Assembly: GCA_948146395.1 (NCBI GenBank)
Contig: OX411548.1
Span: 58,795,020-58,859,019, forward strand
Source: Fragum whitleyi
Taxonomy: Eukaryota; Mollusca; Bivalvia; Cardiida; Cardiidae
DNA length: 64,000 nt
Reading direction: 5' to 3'
Shown: positions 12,773-23,868 of the stretch, in pieces
Layout: the number at the start of each line of letters is the position of its first letter
Numbering within the stretch: the first letter of the stretch is position 1
The notes under the pieces: model-generated
Seen by the model: only the letters and a program-made list of their open reading frames with translations
Told to the model about the DNA's origin: nothing
Databases searched by the model: none
Position numbers and translations under genes: made by a program

Positions 12773-13811
12773 CACTCGCTGATAAAATTGCTTATCTATA
12801 ATATAAATGTATTACTAACGGTTTATTGAATAAGAACTCGGAGATCTTCCGAAGATATACGAAATATGCACAGAGTCTCAGGTGAAATTAGCCAAATAAT
12901 ACCTTCATGCGTATCTAAAAATGATCTCGGCCTAATTATGACCCCCTCGTAATGGGCAATTATTTATCATCAGTATTAGTAAATCAAAGGAACTTAAGAT
13001 CATTGAATAAAACAAAAAATCACACTGTATTATTACTTATAGCACGTCTAAAACGCTGATGTTTCACAACATATGTTTAGTTTTTTTCGTCGCTGATCGT
13101 TAATATTCGGACCCGCTTCATATTCATAACTTTGACACGCCGCAGATAAAAATATTGGAGTGAAAAAACAGTGAGACAGTAGACGACACATTTACGTGTT
13201 TCTATATTCCCTAAGTTCTTTCGCCGTCTATACATTTACAACAAGAGGTGTGTTCGTTAGAGAAGATGAAAATCCCGCTAAATATTTCGAAAATTAGTCG
13301 ATATTTTGAGTTAAAGATTCGTTTTCACATTCAGAATTTAAAATATTTCTAACCGGTCTTCATGGGAAATATGAGAAGAATCAACACAATCAAAACAGTG
13401 TCTTGCAATTCAAATTTTATGCAACACACTACATTAAGATAAAGCATCTTCTATTGCCGCTCAATAAACTAGTTGTTGTTAAGACATTTTAGTCACCCAG
13501 CGCTGACATCTCTGTGTCTGTCACTTTGTCAAGACAAGTTACCGCGAATGCGAACTTATAAGCCTACGTTTTGAGATATAGAATTTCGTTGATATCATTC
13601 ACGGTGAAAGTGTAGCCGTATTTGCGAGATTTCATTTGTTTCTTGTATATATAATTGTTTGGTGCTATTTGTGGATGTGTACATTATTGTAAATAATTTA
13701 CCATTCACACTAGTAATCACATTCTAATGTATTTTTAAAAAATTAGGGGTGTTTTTTAATTACATAGGAAGTGAATCATATGAAAAAAGAGGGTCGGGGC
13801 CCCTGATTATA

Positions 13812-13914
13812 TATGTGACCCGAAAAGAAATGAGACGTGCATTGCGAAAAAAGATTTTTGAAAATGCGACCTCTGGTTAACCAGGTCCCTTTTTTGCGTG
13901 ACGGGTCTCACATA
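13812..13914. mobile_element. Short derivative of the TATGTGACCC MITE
   Basis: It begins TATGTGACCCGAAAAG and ends GTGACGGGTCTCACATA, the same terminal repeats as the 3389-3654 element with an internal deletion (103 bp). No clean target-site duplication is visible. Confidence 0.65.
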
Positions 13915-14210
13915 TTTCTTAAAAAAAACTCAGGTGTTAATGCCATATTCCATTGGTATAATGAACCGTGAACTTAGGCTTTGCAAAAAAGAGTGTTATT
14001 CCTGTAAAGTTTGCATAAGCATTAAAACTTGCCGAGCTTGAGTCGAAACATTTTAAAAATTTCATATATTAATATGGATAGTTTCCTTTTTGTCTATTTT
14101 AACCACAATGCAACAAGTCACGTCCACCTTCAGTGCTTTCAGTGCTTAGATTACTCCTCTTTTAAAAACCGATTATTGCAGAATATTTTTACTTGCTTGG
14201 AACATGCATT

Positions 14211-15245
14211 TTTTTTCGCTCACCTGTGCACAAAGTGCTCAAGGTGAGCTATTGTGATCGTCCAATGTCCGTCGTCCGTCGTCAGTCGTGAGTCGTGCGT
14301 TGTCTGTCGTCCACAATTTTCTTAAAACATCTTATCCTCCTAAACCGTTGAGCCAATTTTGATGAAACTTGACAGGAATGTTCATTTGGTCAAGCTATAC
14401 CAAAGTTGTTTAAATAAATGAAATTCACCCTTAACTCTCCCTTTACCCTTAACAAAAAGGGTGAAATAGGAAAATCTTCAAATCTTCTTCTCTGAAACCA
14501 GAAGACAGTAAGCTTTCATATTTGGTAAGTATCAACATCAAGTGGGCCTATACCAAGTAAGTTCATATTTAAAAGATCCTGGGATCATATTTGGGCTCCA
14601 CCCGGGCACAACCCTTTTAACATAGAATGAAAGAGCTAAAACCTTAAAAAAAATCTTCTTCTCTGAAATCAGACGGCAGACAATTTCATATTTGATGGGT
14701 AGCATCATCTAGTGGACTTCTATAAAGTTTGGTCATGTCAAGACTCATTGGTCATCATTTGGCACCACTTGGCTCGTCCCTTTTTAGCTCACCTGAGCAC
14801 GGAGGGTGAAAATAGGAACCTTGGGTCAGATTTGGGCTCCACCCGGGTACAACCCTTTATACATAGATTAAAAGAGCAAAAAACTTCAAAACTCATCTTC
14901 TCTGAAACCAAAAGGCAGACATCTTCCATATTTTTTTGTAATATTATATAGTTATTATTATATATTATTATTATTATTATATATATTATATATGCTTTCA
15001 TGTCATGCCCCTGGGGTCATATTTGGGGTTTGAATGAACCCACGCTTTTCTAAAGAGAAACAAAGGAGGAAATCTTAGAAACTTGTTCTCTGAAACCAGA
15101 AGGCAGGGACCTTCATAATAGTTTCATCTGATTGATCTTATTTAGAAATTATCTTCTTGTTGACATCTGCCTATTTTATTGTCGTGATGTTCCAGAGGTC
15201 AAAGAGACTCAGATGAGCGATCTAGGACAATCATGTCCTCTTGTT
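14211..15245 (-). mobile_element. Hairpin-ended foldback element, GCTCACC/GGTGAGC end type
   Basis: Read on the minus strand it starts AACAAGAGGACATGATTGTCC (hairpin AGGACA/TGTCCT), then GATCGCTCATCTGAG, and ends with the palindrome GAGCAC.../GTGCTC and a diverged GGTGAGC end. The tract next to that end has CGTCCGTCGTCCGTC. The body contains irregular repeats with GGGCTCCACCCGGGC and CTCTGAAACCAGA. No coding capacity. A TAT-rich microsatellite lies inside at 14938-14994. Confidence 0.75.
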
Positions 15246-15520
15246 ACCTATTTTCACCATTTTTCCAGACAATTCGATAATTAGATTTTATATATCGTGG
15301 GGTCAGTGCAATACTACTGTAAGAGCGTATACATTTATAGGCACTTATAATTGCATTGCACTGACATCTCGAAATCCATATTTCATTGTCGTCTGCACTC
15401 TCTTTCAATTTTAATCAGTCTAAAATGTTAATCGTCTTGTAATTGATTAAAAGGTACATGTATATTCGGTTACAAAAGTATGTCATCTTTTGGATCATTT
15501 CTGTTCTGTTCTATTTTCAG

Positions 15521-15652
15521 ATATCAAAGAAACAGGATATCTTGATACAGCTACAGTCACGACGTTTTGGTTTCCTACAGGCAGAACCGTTTTACTTAAA
15601 AGTCGAAGATAAACCAGACGATGTTTGTTTAACATTATATCACGATATTTAA
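15521..15652 (+). CDS. Candidate terminal coding exon, product not recognised
   Basis: An acceptor with a pyrimidine tract, TGTTCTATTTTCAG, ends at 15520. The following 132 bases are open in phase 0 for 43 codons and a stop, with protein-like content (RRFGFLQAEPFYLKVEDKPD). A second frame is also open for 29 codons. I could not find upstream exons to join it to, and no AATAAA follows closely. It may be a real 3' exon of a gene starting upstream or a relic. Confidence 0.25.
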   Translation: MSKKQDILIQLQSRRFGFLQAEPFYLKVEDKPDDVCLTLYHDI

Positions 15653-15689
15653 TCAATTAGTAACAAGCAATTCAAGCAAATGATTGAAA

Positions 15690-15690
<1 letters not shown>

Positions 15691-15720
<30 letters not shown>

Positions 15721-15722
15721 TA
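15691..15722. repeat. (ATT)n microsatellite
   Basis: About ten uninterrupted ATT triplets. Confidence 0.9.
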
Positions 15723-15981
15723 TTAGTAATAACATTAATATTACTGTCTTATTATAAGGTTTTTTTTCAATCGGTAAAACAATTTTCAATTTTTTACAGC
15801 TTTTAGTTTATATCATATTTCGCCATTGTTTTATCTTTTGTGAGTAGTTCGACTGTTTTGAAATATACATAAGCATCTTTGTAAGTTGACCAGGAATCCC
15901 ATGATTATGATGAGAAATATTGACAGATGTTTACAAGAAGACGGCCTACACAATAACTGAGGAGCGATTGAAGTGTCTCAA

Positions 15982-17486
15982 AACTAGGCAAGATGTTGGC
16001 ATAGCTGACCAATTGATTTCAGCTTTGTCACATGATGCCACCTTTCGGGTACACAATTACATCATGAACAGTTCAGGAATAGTTGATGAATCATTATGAA
16101 CAGATCAGGAATAATTGATGGGCCATCATGAACATACCATGAATAGTTGATAGGCCATCGTGAATAGACCAGGAATAGTTGATCAGCCATTATGAACAGA
16201 CCAGAAATGGTTGATGAACAATTATGAACAGACCAGGAATAGTTGATAAGCAATTGTGAACAGATCATTAAAAGCTAATGAGCCATCATGAACAGACAAG
16301 GAATAGTTGCTGATCTATTATGACCAGACCAGGGGTAGTTGATCAGCCATTATGAACAGACCAGGAATAGTTGATTAGCCATTATGAACAGACCAGGAAT
16401 AGTTGATTAGCCATTATGAACAGACGAGGAATAGTTGATTAGCCATTATGAACAGACCAGGAATAGTTGATTAGCCATCATGAACAGACGAGGAATCGTT
16501 GATCAGCTATTATGAGCAGACCAGAGGTAGTTGATGAGCCATTATGAACAGACCAGGAAAAGTTGATGAGCCATTATGACCAGACCAGGAATAGTTGATG
16601 GGCCATTATGAACAGACCAGGAATAGTTGATCAGCCATTATGAACAGACCAGGAATAGTTGATTAGCCATTATGAACAGACGAGGAATCGTTGATCAGCT
16701 ATTATGAGCAGACCAGAGGTAGTTGATGAGCCATCATGAACAGACCAGGAAAAGTTGATGAGCCATTATGAACAGACCAGGAATAGTTGATGAGCCATTA
16801 TGAACAGACCAGGAATAGTTGATTAGCCATCATGAACAGACGAGGAATCGTTGATCAGCTATTATGAGCAGACCAGAGGTAGTTGATGAGCCATCATGAA
16901 CAGACCAGGAAAAGTTGATGAGCCATTATGAACAGACCAGGAATAGTTGATGAGCCATCATGAACAGACCAGGAATAGTTGATGAGCCATTATGAACAGA
17001 CAAGGGGTAGTTGATGAGCCATTATAAACAGACGATTTTAAGTTGATGGTCCCTTATGAACAGATCGGACACAACAAAAGAACGCCGCGGGAAATCTTTT
17101 TTAAATCTTACGCAAGATGAGGACTTTCGGGTAAGTAGACCATATGATTTAAGTAGACATCACACGAAATATCACATATTCATAGAGTCTGCTTGACTTA
17201 ACTATTTGGGAACACAATTATTTCAGGAACAGATCAAGAATGGTTTATAAACTACGATGAATAGAGCAAGGGCAGTTGCAAAAATGATAATTGTATGAAA
17301 GAAGAGTCAAGAAAATAATCCACAGTACATACTGGGCTTGGTAAGAAAAGATAATATCAGCTAGCCGACAAAACAATAAAAAGGAAAAGAACATATAGAG
17401 TACCCGATAAACTAGGCAAGACGTTGGCAAAGCTGATGAATTTTAAAATGTCAGCTTTGTCACGTGATGCCAACTTTCGGGTACAC
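15982..17486 (+). repeat. Direct repeats flanking the minisatellite
   Basis: A roughly 75-bp sequence at 15982-16054 recurs at 17409-17486. Shared parts are AACTAGGCAAGA.GTTGGCA, TCAGCTTTGTCAC and TGATGCCA.CTTTCGGGTAC. Diverged minisatellite-like units follow the second copy's neighbourhood too (17211-17270). Confidence 0.8.
16065..17066. repeat. 32-bp minisatellite, about 31 units, with higher-order structure
   Basis: The unit is GAACAGACCAGGAATAGTTG followed by ATKAGCCATTAT. Units at the edges are diverged; those in the middle are close to identical. A variant block (GACGAGGAATCGTTGATCAG...) recurs at about 16487, 16679 and 16839, which is 6 and 5 units apart, so multi-unit blocks have been duplicated. 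Because 32 is not a multiple of three, open frames across the array are incidental. Confidence 0.95.
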
Positions 17487-17489
17487 ATG

Positions 17490-18105
17490 TACAACAAGAA
17501 GCGAGAGGAATTGCTCGTTCCAGGTCTATGTAGGATATATTTGTAGGATTCTACCTTATTTCCACCACCAAGAATATATATTTCCGCGATTAATACAACC
17601 TTTCAGAAATGAAATATTTGACGAAAGAATAAAAGTCTAATGAAGGATTTCGTTGACGAATAACTACATGAAATCATATGAACAATAATAACGTTATAGT
17701 ATTGATGAAAGATGATATCCAAAGCGAACAAAGAATTATCTAGAAGAGGGTATAGTAGTACTAGTCGGATGATACATGTGAATATTTTTTCAAAGAAATT
17801 TCATGGAAAGATGAGCTCGCAAACAAAACGGATTCTACTTCAAATTATTTGAGTTATATAACAATTTCAGGTCAATTCAATTATTTTTAATATCTTGGGG
17901 TGTTTGTTTGAAATATAGAATAAGTATTCACCATGAAGTTGTTTTGATTATTTCCCCCTTCTATTATAAAACTTACATTGGCCTAGGACCTCATTTAACG
18001 GAGGTTATACTCGAGAAAATATTGTTGGAATTAGAAATTGCGTACAAACAATTCCCTTTTTTCCACAATATTTTCTAGTTGAATCCATGTTTAAGTATCC
18101 GTTTC
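17490..18105. other. No gene recognised
   Basis: AT-rich sequence; nothing stands out. Confidence 0.6.
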
Positions 18106-18107
18106 AT

Positions 18108-18300
18108 ACGTCCGTCAAAAGACGGAAAGTATTATGTGATCAGCCGTGGCGTCCGGGGGGGGGGGGTCTGTCGTCCGGACGGCATCCACTTCTTTAACCG
18201 GATCGTAAACTCTGTCACTTTATGTCCGATTGACCTGAAACTTGGCACTTATGTTTCTCTGACAATAACGGAGTCAGTGCGCAAGAACACACTCTATCTA
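18108..18300 (-). mobile_element. Fragment of a hairpin-ended element with a 12-base G run
   Basis: It starts with the palindrome CCGTCAAAAGACGG and has TCCGG and GTCCGTC motifs typical of the ends of these elements, then GACCTGAAACTTGGCAC. The G run is at 18155-18166. The other end is not found, so the copy is truncated. Confidence 0.45.
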
Positions 18301-18305
18301 GCTTA

Positions 18306-19679
18306 ATTTATGCTCCCCGAATTGTGCGGGCGTCCGTCCGTCCTTCCGATATAATATCTTAGGAAGCCCTGGACCTTCTTGGATGAAAATTCATATATAA
18401 TCTCCCTAGAACAATTTCAATACAGCTTTATTGCATTTTCTCAATTCACGGCCTTAATGTAAAATTAGTTTTTTGCCAATTTCTCCTTATCTATTGGTCA
18501 GAATTTTATGAAATTTCATATTTGAGTAGCATATCAGATCCTCTTGACCTTAAACTATTGAAAATTTACGTTAACAAACCCGTTTCATGAGAAATGGGAC
18601 CTTAATGTAATTAGATTTAAGACAGTTCTCTTCTCTTTTTGTCCTTCTAAAACTTACAGATATAGTCTTCATATTTAAAATACATATTGCTTGTGACAAA
18701 CCCTTTATGTTTGCACTAAGTTCAAGGTCATCAGTCAAGGTCATGAGCCAATGTAAGAATTAAGCTAACTAAAAACTTAAAAATTGGCCATAATTTTGCA
18801 ATGGTTAGTAATAAAACCTTAATATTTCAAATGTTTATTACTTATGACCATACATTTTTTCAGAAAACTAAGGCAAGGATCTCGCCCAACGTCTTGGTCA
18901 ATTTGTCAAGGTCAATAATTTCCATCATAAAACTCCAAATTGGCCATAAGTTTTAAATTGGAATGAGATATAATATTTCATATATTTCATATGCTTATTA
19001 TTTGTGAAAATATCTATTTGTTGCTACCAAGTTCAAGGTCATCTGTCAAAGTTAAGGTCATTTCTCAAGGTAAAAATATGTAAAATTAAAACTTTGAAAT
19101 TGGCCATTATTTTGCAATGGTGAGTAATATAACCTCGAAATTTCATATATTTATTACTTTTTAGAAGACCTGTCAGTAAATAGTTAAGACAAGTCTCTCG
19201 GTCAAATTGTTAAGGTCAATAATTTTAACCATAAAAAAAAAACTCTATTTGGACATAGCTTTTAAATGGATTGAAATTTAATCCTCACATTACACACATG
19301 CTTTGCTTGTGAAAAGACCTTTTTGTTGGTAGCAAGTTCAATGTCATCAGTCAAGAAATTTTCTCAAGGTTAAGTTGGAAAATTAGAAAATTAAGATTTA
19401 GTAGATAACTAAGACGAGGCTCTTAGTCAATGTCGAGGTCAAGTTCGAACTGGCAGTTGATTGTAATTTCTGTCTTTGAAAAAATGGCTGCTAAATTGAA
19501 AAGGACCTAAACTTTTTCTCCACATACCTAGGAACCCTTTAGCATATGCTATCATAATCTTTATACAAAATATGTCATGGTAAACTATTTCAAGTAAATT
19601 TTGGCAGTTGATTTAAAGCATACTTGATTATCAAGCACTTATTCGGGGATAATAACCCGTCACCGACGGCTCATGTTTA
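18306..19679 (-). mobile_element. Hairpin-ended element, CCCCGAA end type
   Basis: On the minus strand it starts AAACATGAGCCGTCGGTGACGG (hairpin CCGTC/GACGG), then TTATTATCCCCGAATAAG, and ends CGGACGGACGCCCGCAC, AATTCGGGGAGCATAAA. Its body has repeated TCAAGGTCAT..GTCAAGGTCA modules. No coding capacity. Confidence 0.65.
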
Positions 19680-19839
19680 GTTATTTCCCCTTGCTTTTTT
19701 TCATACTTGGAGATTAAACAGTGTAGCGGGCGTATCGTGTGACAGTTTCCCCATCCTGTTCACTGTCGTCTGCTATTCTCGTTCAACCTCTAGTCTAAAA
19801 TTTTAAAATATCTGAAAGACTTGAAGCTGCATCACATGT

Positions 19840-20735
19840 AAGTGTAGCGACGGAACTAATTTAACTTCTCATGCATCTTCTCAGCATTTCTTCCCAAATG
19901 TTGACTTTGACAGATGACCTTGACCTTTTAACATGAAATTGATACCTACAGATGTACATCACTGAGATCCTTCATAATGCCAATTATGAGAAAGGATTGT
20001 GATATAGATGCTTGAATAAACTGAGCATGTTAAGTATTTGGTTATTTTTTTTTAGAAGTTTGACCTTGACAAGTGACCTTAATATTGCTATATGATTTTA
20101 ACCTTGGTATCTTATATCTTGGTATCGACTGCCTCGGTGGCCTAGTGCTAAATGCACTCGACATGTGACCTGTAGGTCCGTGGTTCGATCCCCGCTGTCG
20201 CCAGGGTGTGTTTATGGGCAAAAACACTTAAAAGCCAGCCCCAGTTCACCCAGCTGTAAAAATCGGTAGCAGTGTGTTTTTAACCACTGCCTCTCTCTCG
20301 GGAACGTGAAAAGATCAGGATTGAGTGTTCGAGGGCGATTCTATAAGCTTAAGCTTTCGTCGCAATCGAACTAATGTAAATTAGTATAAACTAACCTTGC
20401 TATCTACAGATGACCATTTTTAAGATATATCCCCATGCCCAATATTAGGCTTGTTCTTTAAACATGCCTTAGATATTGACAATGTTAAGATTTCGGTTAA
20501 GTTTTTAAGTTCTTGACACTGATGGATGACCTTGACATATAACCTTGATTTTGGTACCAGTAGATGCCTATGATTGAGATCTTTCTCCATGCCCAATATG
20601 AGCCTTATTTCTTGAATAGGCGTGAAGATATTGGCAATGTTAAGTTATTTGGTTAAGTTTTGCAGACAGACGGGCGGACAGGCTGACAACGGTTAAATAA
20701 TAAGACCCCAATCTTTCAATGCGCGGACATAAAAA
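19840..20735 (+). mobile_element. Hairpin-ended element (GACCTTGAC body) split by a SINE
   Basis: The body TTTGACCTTGACA.GTGACC, TTGGTACCA, AGATATTGGCAA.GTTAAG is the same as in the short complete element at 28175-28448. It ends in an ACAGACGGGCGGACAGG tract and GCGCGGACATAAAAA. A complete SINE (20114-20391) interrupts it. The left end is not clear. Confidence 0.55.
20114..20391 (+). mobile_element. Complete tRNA-derived SINE with 14-bp target-site duplication
   Basis: The tRNA-like head has GCCTCGGTGGCCTAGTGC (box A) and GTGGTTCGATCCCC (box B). A central part follows, then the AAGCTTAAGCTT-containing 3' domain ending TTAGTATAAAC. The flanks TAACCTTGGTATCT (20100-20113) and TAACCTTGCTATCT (20392-20405) form a target-site duplication with one mismatch. 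SINEs use a LINE reverse transcriptase in trans. Confidence 0.9.
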
Positions 20736-21288
20736 TGTATGGAGAAGACAAATATTATGTGTGTAACAAAAAGGAGACACCAACCCATTTTGAAAAGGTC
20801 ACACAATTGCAAAATGCGAGATATTTTCAAAATATCAGTTGAGGAAACATAATAATTATATAATCAAGATATTTTACACTGTTTGAACATAATTTATGTC
20901 GCATATATATGACACTTCACGTGAAAAGGGACCATCTGGGTAGTGTGTAAAGCGTCCACCCTAGTCAGACTGGGGACTGTGCAGACTGAGTAGAACATAC
21001 ATTTGATATCTCCATGGGCACTCATATGGAGATTAAGACATTTTCGTAGGGAGATTGGATCTCTAATAGGAAGATTTTGCATAACATGCGTTGTGGCTAT
21101 AAAAGGGGGGTTTCGCAATTGGAGATCTGGACCAAAAATTGATTAAAATCCGCCCCCCTAAAAGTTTCGTTGTTACGCCCTTGTGTACATTGCTCAGTGG
21201 TTACCATTCTGTACCTCGAGCATTTCGTTCTTGCTTCGTGAGCTAAAGACCGGTCAGCGACGGACTTTTTCATCAATGTTCATCAATA

Positions 21289-21305
21289 TGTGTGTGTGTG
21301 TGTGT
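21289..21305. repeat. (GT)n microsatellite
   Basis: A run of GT dinucleotides ending in a G run. Confidence 0.85.
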
Positions 21306-21567
21306 GGGGGGGAATTCGAGATTTTTCATCGGAACATTTAATTGTGCAATATGCAAATTCACGCCTGTAAGGGCTTATCATATTCATGACTTACAGTGAC
21401 AACTACATGACCTCCATATATTTTCTAATTATGTGAGCCTTCACTAGCTGCTGGGAAAGATCATTGAGGCTTTGGTTAAAGTCTTCGAAGTGACAACCTT
21501 TCAACCGTGCTAAAAAAATAAACTTGAATTCTTATTCGAAAGAATTTGAAAACTTAAAAGCTACTAT

Positions 21568-21679
21568 TTCGTTTTAACAAATAAGTAATTTGTTTTAACG
21601 AATTAACATTTCGTTTAAATAAATGATTATTTCGTTTTATCGAATTACCATTTCGTAATAACGAAATACGTATTTGTTA
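21568..21679. repeat. TTCGTTTTAACGAAT palindromic minisatellite, left part
   Basis: Units of about 18-20 bp such as TTTCGTTTTAACGAATTA, each nearly self-complementary. The array resumes at 23668-23868; the element at 21680-23665 sits between the two halves. Confidence 0.8.
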
Positions 21680-23665
21680 ACAAGAGTGCCATCGTCACAT
21701 AATACGCCGCCACTTTGCTGCTGTTTCACAAAAATAATTGTTTTACATTTATATAATACTTATTTTGACAGAACCAAATTGAAAATGACCAAGTTTCATT
21801 TAAATCAAGACAAAAAGTTAGGAGGAGTTGCCTTCACAAGGCTGCAATTTCAATAAGCCCCAGGCACTAAGTTTTAAGGGGACATAATTCAGGGAAATAA
21901 ATGAGCCATAAAATCCTTGATCCATGTACATCTACAAATTATGGTGATGACATTGACCAAGTTTCATTTAAATAAAGACAAAAAGTAAGGAGGAGTTGTG
22001 TTCAAAAGGCTGCAATTTCAATAAGCCCTAGATACTAAGTTTTAAGGGGGCATAATTTAGGGTAAAATTAATGAACCATAAAATCCTTCCTTCATGTACA
22101 TCTACCAATTGAGGTGATAACATTGACCAAGTTTCATTTAGATCAAGCCAGAAACTTAGGAAGAGTTGCATTCACAAGGCTGCAATTTCAATAAGCCCCA
22201 GAGACTAAATCAACAAACCATAAAATCCTTCCTTCATGTACATCTACCAATTGAGGTGATAACATTGACCAAGTTTCATTTAGATCAAGCCAGAAACTTA
22301 GGAAGAGTTGCATTCACAAGGCAATAAGCCCCAGAGACTAAGTTTTTAAGGGGCATAACTCAGACAAAAATCAACGAACCATAAAATCCTTCCTTCATGC
22401 ACATCTACCAATTGAGGTGATAACATTGACCAAATTTCATTTAGATCAAGCCAGAAACTTAGGAAGAGTTGCATTCACAAGGCTGCAATTTCAATAAGCC
22501 CCAGGCACTAAATTTTAAGGGGGCATAACTGAGGCAATAAGCCCCAGAGACTAAGTTTTTAAGGGGCATAACTCAGGCAAAAATCAACAAACCATAAAAT
22601 CCTTCCTTCATGTACATCTACCAATTGAGGTGATAACATTGACCAAGTTTCATTTAGATCAAGCCAGAAACTTAGGAAGAGTTGCATTCACAAGGCTGCA
22701 ATTTCAATAAGCCCCAGAGACTAAATTTTAAGGGGGCATAACTGAGGCAAAAAGCCCCAGAGACTAAGTTTTTAAGGGGCATAACTCAGGCAAAAATCAA
22801 CGAACCATAAAATCCTTCCTTCATGCACATCTACCAATTAAGGTGATAACATTGACCAAGTTTCAAGAAGATCCAGCCAGAAATTTAGGAGGAGTTGCGT
22901 TGACAAGAAAAGTGGACCAAGAGACTACTTTTTTAAGGGGCATAACTCAGGCAAAAATCATCGAACCATAAAATCATTCCTTCATGCACATCTACCAATT
23001 GAGGTGATTACATTGACCAAGTTTCAAGAAGATCCAGCCAGAAACTTAGGAGGTGTTGCGTTGACAAGAAAAGTGGACCCAGAGACTAAGTTATCAAGGG
23101 GCATAACTCAGGCAAAAATCAACGAACCGTAAAATCCTTCCTTCATGCACATCTACCAATTTCGGTTATAACATTGACCAAGTTTCAAGAAGATCCAGCC
23201 AGAAACTTAGGAGTTGCGTTGACAAGAAAAGTGGACCCAGAGACTAAGTTATCAAGGGGCATAACTCAGGCAAAAATCAATGAACCGTAAAATCATTCCT
23301 TCATGCATGCACATCTACCAATTGAGGTGATTACATTGACCAAGTTTCAAGAAGATCCAGCCAGAAACTTAGGAGGAGTTGCGTTGACAAGAAAAGTGGA
23401 CCCAGAGACTAAGTTATCAAGGGGCATAACTCAGGCAAAAATCAAGGAACCGTAAAATCCTTCCTTCATGCACATCTACCAATTGAGGTGATAATATTGA
23501 CCAAGTTTCAAGAAGATCCAGCCAGAAGTTTAGGAGGAGTTACGTTGACAAGAAAAGTGGACGGACGTACGGATGGATGGACTGACAGACGGATCGACGG
23601 ATGGAAGGACGGACAGAATGAGAAGATGACACCAATATACGTCCGCCTCCGGCAGCGTATAAAAA
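21680..23665 (+). mobile_element. Hairpin-ended element with 161-bp tandem core
   Basis: It starts ACAAGAGTGCCATCGTCAC, AATACGCCGCC and ends with an ACGGA/GACGGACAG tract, CGTCCGCCTCCGGCAGCGTATAAAAA; ATACGCCGCC and GGCAGCGTAT are complementary ends. The body is ten tandem units. The anchor GACCAAGTTTCA lies at 21955, 22125, 22267, 22428, 22641, 22854, 23015, 23176, 23338 and 23499, giving spacings of 170, 142, 161, 213, 213, 161, 161, 162, 161. It has no coding capacity. Confidence 0.85.
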
Positions 23666-23667
23666 GA

Positions 23668-23868
23668 ATTAGTATTTCATTACAACAAAATATTTTTTCA
23701 ATGAAACGAATTAATATTTCTTTTCACGAAATATCATATTGTTATAACATATAAGTATTTCTTTTTTTACCATTCAGTATTTGGTTTTAATGAATTAATA
23801 TTTCGTTTTAACAATTTAGTAATTTGTTAAAACGAATTTGTTTTTCGTTATAACAAATTGAAAAATGT
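23668..23868. repeat. TTCGTTTTAACGAAT palindromic minisatellite, right part
   Basis: Continuation of the array at 21568-21679 (for example TTTCGTTTTAACAATTTAG, TTCGTTATAACAAATTG). Confidence 0.8.

Larger units (their letters stand above)
11960..14205. other. No gene recognised; tRNA-like relics
   Basis: Apart from the two tRNA-like sequences listed separately and a short TATGTGACCC element (13812-13914), this stretch shows nothing. A 118-codon plus-strand frame at 12023-12379 runs across a tRNA-like relic and ends in low-complexity T-rich sequence, so I do not count it as a gene. Confidence 0.5.

Noticed and set aside
16062..16268. 68-codon minus-strand frame with repeated residues
   Set aside because: Product of the 32-bp minisatellite; the unit length is not a multiple of three, so frames rotate by unit.
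16065..17066. CRISPR-like array of 32-bp repeats
   Set aside because: Units are contiguous without unique spacers and the DNA is clearly eukaryotic; it is a minisatellite.
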